Assembly (NCBI GenBank): GCA_964437215.1
Contig: CAYTFZ010000147.1
Span: forward strand, 1-5,130
Length of the DNA stretch: 5,130 bases
Direction of reading: 5' to 3'
From: JAAYAN01 sp964437215
Lineage (GTDB): Bacteria > Bacteroidota > Ignavibacteria > Ignavibacteriales > Melioribacteraceae
Below the pieces are notes generated by a model. The model saw only the letters and a list, made by a program, of their open reading frames with translations, did not search any database and was not told where the DNA came from. Position numbers and translations under genes: made by a program. Positions 1-5,130 of this stretch are shown one piece after another. Position 1 is the stretch's first letter. Every line of letters starts with the position of its first letter.

Positions 1-43
1 AATAATAATTTACGGAATGTTCTCCCTTTTTGCTTTTAAACAT
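1..43 (-). CDS. Possible 5' end of a further minus-strand gene, running off the window
   Basis: An ATG at 43-41 on the minus strand opens 14 stop-free codons, MFKSKKGEHSVNYY, that continue past the left edge. It lies downstream of pruA, beyond an inverted repeat that could separate the two transcripts. There is no good Shine-Dalgarno site in front of it (the leader reads AAAGAAATT). Fourteen open codons is not much more than chance in AT-rich DNA, and I recognise no family from this short, lysine-rich stretch. Treat it as a candidate start only. Confidence 0.25.
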   Translation of the reverse strand, partial: MFKSKKGEHSVNYY

Positions 44-116
44 AATTTCTTTAAGAAAACTTGTTTCTTTCTTAAAGGTTTGGGTTTGAATGTTTTGAGT
101 TTCTATCTTATTTTCA

Positions 117-153
117 AACCTTAAAGGTCAAAAAACCAGCGACCTTTAAGGTT
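117..153. repeat. Perfect 13-bp inverted repeat downstream of pruA, possible terminator hairpin
   Basis: AACCTTAAAGGTC at 117-129 is the exact reverse complement of 141-153, with an 11-nt loop (130-140). It begins 38 bp beyond the pruA stop codon, so a transcript from pruA would form a stable 13-bp stem here. Neither strand has a clear U-tract after the stem, so it is not a textbook intrinsic terminator. It could instead be a Rho-assisted terminator, a 3'-end stabilising stem or a protein-binding dyad. The repeat is read directly from the sequence; its function is inferred. Confidence 0.5.
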
Positions 154-190
154 GAGATGATAATTTACTTTACGGCTTTTTTATAACTTT

Positions 191-1822
191 CTATTCCCCT
201 TCCATAAACGGATAGCGCCAATCTTTGGGAGGTTCAAATGTTTCTTTAATTGTTCTGACTGATAGCCATTTCATAAGATTCATAGCACTGCCGGCTTTAT
301 CATTTGTACCGGAAGCTCTTCCCCCGCCGAAAGGCTGCTGGCCAACCACAGCCGCAGTTGGTTTATCATTAATATAAAAATTACCGGCCGCATTTCTTAA
401 TTTCTCTGCCATTTTCACAAGTATATTTCTATCCTGCGACCAAATTGCACCTGTAAGCGCATACTGGGTTGATGTGTCGCAAAGTTCAAGTGCCTCATCA
501 AATTTATCATCATCGTAAATATAAATTGTGAGAACCGGACCGAATATTTCTTCTACCATTGTTTTAAAATGCGGATTACTTGTTACAATTGTTGCCGGTT
601 CGATAAAATATCCTTTTTCATCACTGTATTTTCCTCCGGTAATTATTTCAGCTTCGTCAGATTTTTCTGCAAATTTTATGTAATCTGTAATACTTTCGTA
701 AGCGCTTTTATCGATAACAGCGCTCATAAAATTTGTAAAATCCTCGGGACTGCCGATTTTTATTTTGGAAACTTCCGCTACATACTTTTCTTTAAATTCC
801 TGCCAGATTGATTTCGGGATATACATTCTTGAAGCGGCTGAACATTTCTGTCCCTGATATTCAAAAGCTCCTCTCAGCGCGGCAACAACCAATGCATCAA
901 CATCAGCGCTGCTGTGTGCAAAGATAAAATCCTTACCGCCGGTTTCTCCAACTATTCTAGGATAATATTTCATATTCGCAATATTATTCCCTATTGTTTT
1001 CCACATATTCTGAAAAACTGAAGTCGATCCTGTAAAATGGATTCCGGCTAAATCGGCGCTTGCCATAACCGGATTCCCTACTTTGCTTCCCGAGCCGGGA
1101 ATAAAATTTATTACACCGTCAGGTAAACCTGCTTCCTGAAGTAATTTCATTATATGATACGCGGAATATACTGCGCTTGATGCTGGTTTCCACAAAACTG
1201 CATTTCCAACCATCGCTGGAGCAGTCGGCAGATTTCCGGCAATTGAAGTGAAGTTAAACGGGGTTACAGCAAATACAAATCCTTCAAGCGGACGGTATTC
1301 AACTCTGTTCCACATTCCTTTTGGCGAATATGGCTGACCTCTCATAATTTCGGTCATATAATATGCATTGAATCTGAAAAAATCAATAAGTTCGCAAGCA
1401 GCGTCAATTTCCGCTTGATATACGGTTTTCGATTGTCCCAGCATTGTAGCAGCATTTAAAGTAGCACGCCAGCTTCCGGAAAGCAATTCTGCTGCTTTCA
1501 GAAAAATTGAAACTCTGTGTTCCCAGGGCATTTCTGCCCATTCTTTTCCGGCTTTAAGTGCAGAATCAATTGCAAGCTTAACTTCAGATTCTCCCGCTTG
1601 ATGATATGTTCCAAGAATATGTGAATGTTCGTGAGGAATTCTCATTTCTGCAAGATTTCCTGTGCGAATTTCCTTTCCGCCGATTATTAATGGAACTTCA
1701 ATTTTCTTCGATTTTAATTCAATAATTTTCTTTTTTACCGCTTCTCTTTCAGGACTGCCCGGTTTATAATTTAATACAGGTTCATTTATGGGTGCGGGCA
1801 CTTTAAAATATGCGTTTGACAT
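191..1822 (-). CDS. pruA: L-glutamate gamma-semialdehyde dehydrogenase (1-pyrroline-5-carboxylate dehydrogenase)
   Basis: This cytosolic enzyme catalyses the second step of proline catabolism, oxidising L-glutamate 5-semialdehyde (in equilibrium with pyrroline-5-carboxylate) to glutamate with NAD+. The 543-residue protein is a complete aldehyde dehydrogenase. The oxyanion-hole segment TPFNF is at 187-191 and the Rossmann motif FTGST at 263-267. The general-base glutamate is E293 in GETGGK, the catalytic nucleophile is C327 in GQKCSAASR, and EEIFGPV lies at 424-430. The aldehyde-anchor region VVGQQPFGGGRASGTNDK at 492-509, followed by WLSVRTIKETFEPPKDW at 519-535, is characteristic of the ALDH4/PruA subfamily and resembles mitochondrial ALDH4A1. 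No proline dehydrogenase domain is fused and none lies in the window, so this is the monofunctional form, unlike proteobacterial PutA. The ATG at 1822 has an AAAGGG Shine-Dalgarno-like site (1830-1835) with 7-nt spacing. It sits 105 bp downstream of the U32 gene and has its own promoter. Confidence 0.96.
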   Translation of the reverse strand: MSNAYFKVPAPINEPVLNYKPGSPEREAVKKKIIELKSKKIEVPLIIGGKEIRTGNLAEMRIPHEHSHILGTYHQAGESEVKLAIDSALKAGKEWAEMPWEHRVSIFLKAAELLSGSWRATLNAATMLGQSKTVYQAEIDAACELIDFFRFNAYYMTEIMRGQPYSPKGMWNRVEYRPLEGFVFAVTPFNFTSIAGNLPTAPAMVGNAVLWKPASSAVYSAYHIMKLLQEAGLPDGVINFIPGSGSKVGNPVMASADLAGIHFTGSTSVFQNMWKTIGNNIANMKYYPRIVGETGGKDFIFAHSSADVDALVVAALRGAFEYQGQKCSAASRMYIPKSIWQEFKEKYVAEVSKIKIGSPEDFTNFMSAVIDKSAYESITDYIKFAEKSDEAEIITGGKYSDEKGYFIEPATIVTSNPHFKTMVEEIFGPVLTIYIYDDDKFDEALELCDTSTQYALTGAIWSQDRNILVKMAEKLRNAAGNFYINDKPTAAVVGQQPFGGGRASGTNDKAGSAMNLMKWLSVRTIKETFEPPKDWRYPFMEGE

Positions 1823-1851
1823 AAGCTTACCCTTTCTTTAATCTTTTATAA

Positions 1852-1880
1852 AATATACTTTCTTCCCGTTGAAAAGTCAA
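1852..1880 (-). promoter_or_regulatory. Sigma70-like promoter of pruA
   Basis: On the minus strand, TTGACT (1880-1875) and TATATT (1857-1852) are separated by exactly 17 nt, close to the sigma70 consensus in both boxes. Initiation would fall near 1845 and give a leader of roughly 20-25 nt containing the AAAGGG ribosome-binding site. This suggests pruA is transcribed independently of the U32 gene upstream. No operator is evident. AT-rich DNA produces such matches by chance, but the spacing and position are good. Confidence 0.6.
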
Positions 1881-1927
1881 TCGGTATAAATATATTTTGG
1901 GCAAGTTCTAAAAATATTTTTAACTTT

Positions 1928-3870
1928 TTACGTTTTAATTACTTGCATTTCACACTTTGAACAGTCAAATTTAAGCTGGAATTTCCCGTATTCATTTTTA
2001 AGGAATATAGGTTCGGCATATGTTTTTTTTACATTCTTTTCCTTCGGACATAAATTCAATTCGTATTTGATGCAGTATTTACAAGTCATTAGCACTGTAT
2101 CTTTTTTTGCACCCGATATTTCAACGCCGTCCGAAATATTTTTAACGCCTCTTTTATGGTAAAATTTTCGGGATAATTTATTAACTGTGTTTCCTCTGAA
2201 ATCAATTGAATCTTCAAAATATTCAGTTACAGCATCAGATTTTTCCCGTCGGATATAAGGATGAGTTTCCTGCATTCCGGTTTCTGCAAATTCTAATATT
2301 TCCCTGCGGATATTATTAATTGAAGAGACCGGCAGAAAATATATTTTTTTTGTAATTATTTCAATTTTTTCAATGCTAAAAACAGAATCCCCGCTCTTTC
2401 TTAACTGATTATTGAAAATTTCTTTCATTCTTTCTTCATTTTCCGCGGGCGTTTTTTCAATTTTAAAATCTTTGCCGAAATTGAAATTATCAGAATTTAG
2501 ATTAACAGAAAGTCCGTTTTCTGTATCGGTAATTTTAAGATTAGCAGCAATTTTTCTGGTTTCGTCATTTCTGTTAACAGATTTTATAAATGCAGGATTA
2601 AGATTTCGGTAAACTTCAGCTCCTATCGGAATTATGAATTGCTTATCCTTAAATNNNNNNNNNNNNNNNNNNNNNNNNNNNNNNNNNNNNNNNNNNNNNN
2701 NNNNNNNNNNNNNNNNNNNNNNNNNNNNNNNNNNNNNNNNNNNNNNNNNNNNNNTTGCTTATCCTTAAATACTTTATTCTTTTCGAATTTATTCACATAC
2801 ATTCCGGCAATTTCCGTATCATCCTTAATAATATAAAGTCCATCGCCGTTTGAAATGTTTTCTCCGGTTTCTATTTCAAAATATTCGCTGCAGCTTTTAA
2901 CAACTTTCCCCATAAATTTGCCTCTCGATTTCGGCGAATCCATTGAAGAAAGTGATTTATTCCTTCCGCTGAAAAAATATTCTGTAAATCCTCTGTTAAA
3001 AGTAATATCCGGATCAGGCTCAAAATTTATTTCGGATTTTCCGATAGAAGCTTTTTGATAAGCCGGCATATTTTCAAGGATTTCATCAAGCTTCTTTCTG
3101 TAATATGCGGTTATGTTTTTTACATAAGCTAAATCTTTCAGTCTTCCTTCAATTTTAAAGGAAGAAATTCCGGCAGAAATCAACTCGTTAAGATGAGCAG
3201 ATAAATTCAGGTCTTTAAGCGAAAGAAGATGTTTATCTTTTACAATTACATTTCCAGACGAATCCAGCAAGTTGTACGAAAGCCGGCAAGGTTGGGCGCA
3301 TTCGCCGCGGTTCGCGCTTCTTCCGCCAATTGCATAACTCATATAGCACTGTCCGCTGAAACACACGCATAAAGCCCCGTGAATAAAATACTCAAGCTCG
3401 CAATTTGTTTCCTCTCTTATTTTTTTGATTTTTTCCAAAGAAAGTTCTCTGGCAAGAATAATTCTTTGAATATTCTGGTTTCCTAAAAACTTAATTCTCT
3501 CAATTCGGTAATTATGAGTCTGGGTTGATGCGTGCAATGCCACAGGCGGAAGATCTATTTCAAGCAGCGCCATATCCTGAAAAATAACCGCATCAATCCC
3601 TTCTTCGTAAAGCCGGCAAATAATTTTCCGTACCTCTTCTATTTCATTATCATAAATTATTGTATTTATTGCAGCATAAATCTTTGCCCTGAATTTATGA
3701 GCATATTTTATAAGTTTCGAAATATCGTCGATGGAATTTCCAACCGAAGCTCTGGCTCCGAATTTCGGTCCGCCGATATAAACGGCATCAGCCCCGCAAT
3801 TTATTGCAGCAATCCCGTATTCGGCGTTTTTAGCAGGAGATAAAAGTTCTATTTGTCGATTAGAATTCAT
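1928..3870 (-). CDS. U32 family protein (RlhA/TrhP-type RNA hydroxylation family, 'peptidase U32'), split by an assembly gap
   Basis: U32 proteins were first annotated as collagenase-like peptidases. Characterised members instead support hydroxylation of RNA bases (RlhA on 23S rRNA, TrhP on tRNA) or of ubiquinone precursors (UbiU/UbiV, which carry Fe-S clusters). The N-terminal domain is clear: IELLSPAKNAEYGIAAI (8-24), GADAVYIGG (26-34), the U32 signature from E160 to S178 with C168 and C175, NRGECAQPCR with C191 and C195, and FKIEGRLK (238-245). A second domain follows (SPKSRGKFMGKV, 312-323). The coding sequence contains 100 Ns. Collapsing the identical 16-bp ends around them gives a continuous 608-residue protein, a usual size for Bacteroidota-type members. 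Across the join it reads FKDKQFIIPIGAEVYRNLNP, and in this numbering the 1928-2428 part is residues 443-608. The tail holds a second cysteine set, C558, C561, C569, C598 and C601, possibly metal-binding. The ATG at 3870 has an AT-rich leader without a Shine-Dalgarno site, but the family motif begins at residue 8, which supports this start. RlhA versus TrhP function cannot be settled here. Confidence 0.9.
2639..2654. repeat. Left copy of the 16-bp duplicated contig end
   Basis: TTGCTTATCCTTAAAT ends exactly at the last base before the Ns and is repeated identically at 2755-2770. On the minus strand it encodes QKDKF when read in the frame continuing to 1928. It is best explained as the terminal overlap of two contigs that were scaffolded without being merged. 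Confidence 0.9.
2655..2754. other. Assembly gap of 100 Ns
   Basis: Exactly 100 Ns, a conventional placeholder for a gap of unknown size, lie inside the U32 gene. The flanks overlap by 16 identical bases, so the true distance is probably negative (about -16 bp) and no sequence is missing. Reading through the Ns at face value shifts the frame and ends the U32 protein in a spurious tail (LRISNS, then a stop at 2632). Confidence 0.97.
2755..2770. repeat. Right copy of the 16-bp duplicated contig end
   Basis: TTGCTTATCCTTAAAT begins at the first base after the Ns and duplicates 2639-2654. In the U32 frame the copy ends at Q372; removing this copy together with the Ns (116 bp) brings the two halves of the gene into one frame. 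Confidence 0.9.
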
Positions 3871-3957
3871 AATCTAAAAATAAATGAAAAAAGTATTAGT
3901 GCAGAGTTTTTTTTCGATGCGTAATTCAACTCTTAATCTTAAACCCTGATCTTGATC

Positions 3958-3980
3958 AAAAAAGTTATTTTAACTTTTTT
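3958..3980 (-). terminator. A/T-rich hairpin over the stop codon of the DUF188 gene, possible weak terminator
   Basis: AAAAAAGTTA (3958-3967) and TAACTTTTTT (3971-3980) form a perfect 10-bp inverted repeat with a 3-nt loop. On the minus strand it contains the TAA stop of the DUF188 gene and ends in six Ts, giving an A-tract/T-tract layout. Only one G-C pair is in the stem, so the hairpin is weak. Termination here would separate the ywbE-DUF188 pair from the U32 gene 94 bp downstream. Confidence 0.35.
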
Positions 3981-4414
3981 CTCAAAAACTGGTTCATCTG
4001 ATTTGCAAATTCGCGTACATCTTTTTCGTTTATTGATTTCTGCCCTTTTAAAATTTCACCGCCATCCCGGATTTCCTGCATTAAATTTCTGATTGCCAAT
4101 GCCTGCTTAATATTTTCGGCATCATAAAATTTACCTCTGTGATCAATCACAAAAGCCTTTTTATCAATTACACGATCTGCCAGCGGAATATCGGAAGTTA
4201 TTACCAAATCGCCTTCGTTTGCAAATTCTGCAATTTTATTATCAGCTTCATCGGGACCGGAACCGACAATAATATTCGTAACATTTTTTGAAATACCTAT
4301 ACTTACGCGCTTGTTTGCAATAATTACAGTTGATAACGAATGTTTTAGTATTGCCCTGAGCACAACTGGTTTTAACAAGTTCGGAAAAGCGTCTCCGTCA
4401 ATATAAAGTATCAT
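3965..4414 (-). CDS. YaiI/YqxD family protein (DUF188, UPF0178), PIN-like fold
   Basis: The protein has 149 residues, the normal length for this widespread family of unknown function, which is related to PIN/NYN-type nuclease folds. Family landmarks are in order: the first strand YIDGDAFP (4-11), IIANKR (31-36), the VGSGPDEADNKIAE block (50-63), GDLVITSDIPLADRVI (68-83), the RG-x-x-Y motif (93-97), and the R-x-x-M-x-x-x-R helix (109-116). The acidic residues D6, D8, D58, D69 and D75 are placed to form a metal site as in PIN-like enzymes, but no activity is established. The usual D-A-D-A-C-P strand reads D-G-D-A-F-P here, so the family cysteine is replaced by phenylalanine. The start codon overlaps the stop of the YwbE gene by 4 bp. 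An AGAGA sequence at 4422-4426, 7 nt upstream, may serve as a weak ribosome-binding site alongside translational coupling. Confidence 0.9.
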   Translation of the reverse strand: MILYIDGDAFPNLLKPVVLRAILKHSLSTVIIANKRVSIGISKNVTNIIVGSGPDEADNKIAEFANEGDLVITSDIPLADRVIDKKAFVIDHRGKFYDAENIKQALAIRNLMQEIRDGGEILKGQKSINEKDVREFANQMNQFLRKKLK

Positions 4415-4605
4415 TCACAAATCTCTTTTACTCTGCCAACTTCCCCGCCGGTCAGCCTTACTTTTATTCCGTGCGGGTGAGAAGGCGAATTCGTGAGGAT
4501 ATCCTGAACAATTCCTTCGGTCAGTTTGCCGCTTCTCTGATCCTGCTTCAGCACAATTTTCACTTTTATTCCCTTGCTGATATTACTTCGTTTTTGTCCG
4601 TCCAT
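4411..4605 (-). CDS. ywbE: YwbE family protein (DUF2196)
   Basis: This 64-residue protein matches Bacillus YwbE almost end to end in pattern. It has an MDGQKR start, a basic strand-forming segment KVKIVLKQDQRSGKLTEG (14-31), the hallmark IVQDILTNSPSHPHGIKVRL (32-51), and the terminal GGEVGRV (53-59). The function is unknown. The small, strand-rich, basic sequence resembles SH3/KOW-like nucleic-acid-binding modules, but that is inference. I chose the ATG at 4605 because it gives the family N-terminus and has TTAGGAAA (AGGA at 4615-4618) 9 nt upstream; a longer reading from a TTG at 4629 has no such support. Its stop codon overlaps the start of the DUF188 gene, so the two are very likely co-transcribed. 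Confidence 0.9.
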   Translation of the reverse strand: MDGQKRSNISKGIKVKIVLKQDQRSGKLTEGIVQDILTNSPSHPHGIKVRLTGGEVGRVKEICE

Positions 4606-4771
4606 TGAATTATTTCCTAACAATAACAATAAAATATATTACAATTATTTAATATATCTAATTTAATATATTTTTCAGGTAGATATATTTATTCAGGCAG
4701 GCAGTTATACCTGATTAAATGAAAATATGAAAGCAATTAAATCCCAACCAGTAGCTAAAAATTATTCAATT
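4606..4771. other. AT-rich intergenic region upstream of ywbE
   Basis: These 166 bp separate the five-cysteine protein gene from ywbE and should hold the promoter of the ywbE-DUF188 pair. I find many TATATT/TAATAT-like hexamers on the minus strand but no -35 box at good spacing, so I do not name a promoter. A 6-bp inverted repeat CAGGTA/TACCTG (4676-4681 and 4708-4713, 26-nt spacer) is present and may be chance. Confidence 0.5.
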
Positions 4772-5002
4772 TTACCAATTATTTTCTGCAGCAATTTCTT
4801 CCAATGTTTTTCTAGAGTTTGGCAACAGCTGTTCGGGAACTTTACCAAACTTATTTTTACACTGCCATCTTTTACAGTCGTTCCTGCCAACAATTCCGTT
4901 TGTGCAATATTGAAGTCTGTAATTTTTAGAAGTAATTTCTTTACCCTTTAATAAACCTAAAAATATCGGACACTTTTCTGCACTCGGACAAACATCTGCC
5001 AT
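4772..5002 (-). CDS. Small five-cysteine protein of unknown function
   Basis: The protein has 76 residues with cysteines at 5, 11, 33, 43 and 48 (C-x5-C-x21-C-x9-C-x4-C), followed by KFGKVPEQLLPN (51-62) and an acidic C-terminal helix. The overall pattern is C-x5-CPxF, then YC, then CKRW, then a G-x-VP-x-x-L-x-PN tail. It resembles a class of short cysteine-containing bacterial proteins of unknown function that I recall only loosely; I cannot assign a role. The cysteine count and spacing would fit a metal or Fe-S site. It has no signal peptide or membrane segment, so it is probably cytosolic. The start is well supported: ATG at 5002 with GGAGA (5007-5011) ending 4 nt upstream. It is separated from ywbE by 166 bp and may be its own transcript. 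Confidence 0.75.
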   Translation of the reverse strand: MADVCPSAEKCPIFLGLLKGKEITSKNYRLQYCTNGIVGRNDCKRWQCKNKFGKVPEQLLPNSRKTLEEIAAENNW

Positions 5003-5043
5003 AAATTCTCCAATAATTTATTTGATTTTCAGATAATATTCGG

Positions 5044-5049
5044 ATTATA
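5044..5049 (-). promoter_or_regulatory. Possible -10 box of the five-cysteine protein gene
   Basis: TATAAT, the exact sigma70 -10 consensus, occurs on the minus strand 41 bp upstream of the ATG at 5002. The sequence 16-18 bp further upstream (around 5066-5073, TATGTT-like) is a poor -35 match. The surrounding DNA is very AT-rich, so a chance match is quite possible. Confidence 0.3.
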
Positions 5050-5130
5050 ATATTGAAAGTTAAATTAACATACTCCCGTTATAATAAATCAATATTTTGG
5101 CAGATCAATTAGTAAAAGCTTAAATATATA

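Noticed and set aside
1909..1922. Perfect 14-bp palindrome TAAAAATATTTTTA just after the U32 stop as a terminator
   Set aside because: It consists only of A and T, has no loop and would not make a stable hairpin. Such palindromes are common in DNA of this composition.
1928..2428. A separate 166-residue gene starting at the ATG at 2428
   Set aside because: The frame is open upstream of this ATG all the way to the gap and joins the U32 frame after the 16-bp overlap is collapsed. The ATG is an internal methionine (residue 443).
2632..2654. The C-terminal tail LRISNS after the Ns as the true end of the U32 protein
   Set aside because: It is read out of frame because the placeholder gap plus the duplicated 16 bp adds 116 bp, which is not a multiple of three.
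3061..3620. Repeated AGCCGGCA octamer (near 3061, 3281 and 3611) as a regulatory or uptake repeat
   Set aside because: All copies are inside the U32 coding sequence and two arise from the same Cys-Arg-Leu codons. There are too few copies and they have no positional pattern.
4411..4629. A longer YwbE starting at 4629
   Set aside because: The start would be TTG with no ribosome-binding site. The ATG at 4605 gives the MDGQKR family N-terminus and has AGGA 9 nt upstream.
4676..4713. Inverted repeat CAGGTA/TACCTG upstream of ywbE as an operator
   Set aside because: Six-base arms with a 26-nt spacer are expected by chance, and no promoter element is positioned to be controlled by it.
4727..4951. 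Plus-strand reading frame of 74 residues
   Set aside because: It is antisense to the five-cysteine gene, with no family resemblance and no supporting ribosome-binding site. The other plus-strand frames (569-811, 2412-2612, 2855-3058, 3532-3843) are likewise shadows of pruA and the U32 gene.

Overview
The window is AT-rich, and every gene I can support lies on the minus strand. The gene content and protein style suggest the Bacteroidota/Ignavibacteriota side of the FCB group. The evidence is a eukaryote-like (ALDH4-type) stand-alone PruA, a roughly 610-residue U32 protein with a C-terminal cysteine cluster, and weak or absent Shine-Dalgarno sites at some starts. This placement is an inference from the sequence alone.

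Layout, read in the direction of transcription (right to left): (1) 4772-5002, a 76-residue five-cysteine protein of unknown function. (2) 4411-4605, a YwbE/DUF2196 protein, overlapping by 4 bp (ATGA) with (3) 3965-4414, a YaiI/YqxD-type DUF188 protein; these two look like a translationally coupled pair. (4) 1928-3870, a U32 family protein (the RlhA/TrhP RNA-hydroxylation family, formerly called peptidase U32 or collagenase). It is interrupted in this assembly by exactly 100 Ns. (5) 191-1822, pruA (L-glutamate gamma-semialdehyde dehydrogenase), with its own well-formed sigma70-like promoter. (6) At the left edge, an inverted-repeat region and possibly the first 14 codons of another minus-strand gene.

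The most useful result concerns the gap. The 16 bases just before the Ns (2639-2654) are identical to the 16 bases just after them (2755-2770). Collapsing this overlap removes the Ns and one copy, 116 bp in total. The U32 frame then runs straight into the 166-residue reading frame at 1928-2428 with no stop codon, giving one intact 608-residue protein. The gap is therefore very probably an unjoined contig overlap, and neither a truncated U32 protein nor a separate 166-residue gene is real.

The genes do not form an obvious pathway. PruA is proline catabolism; U32, YwbE and DUF188 are housekeeping or poorly characterised, and the first of these is probably RNA modification. I see no mobile element, CRISPR array, tRNA, rRNA or defence system, and no convincing new multi-gene system.
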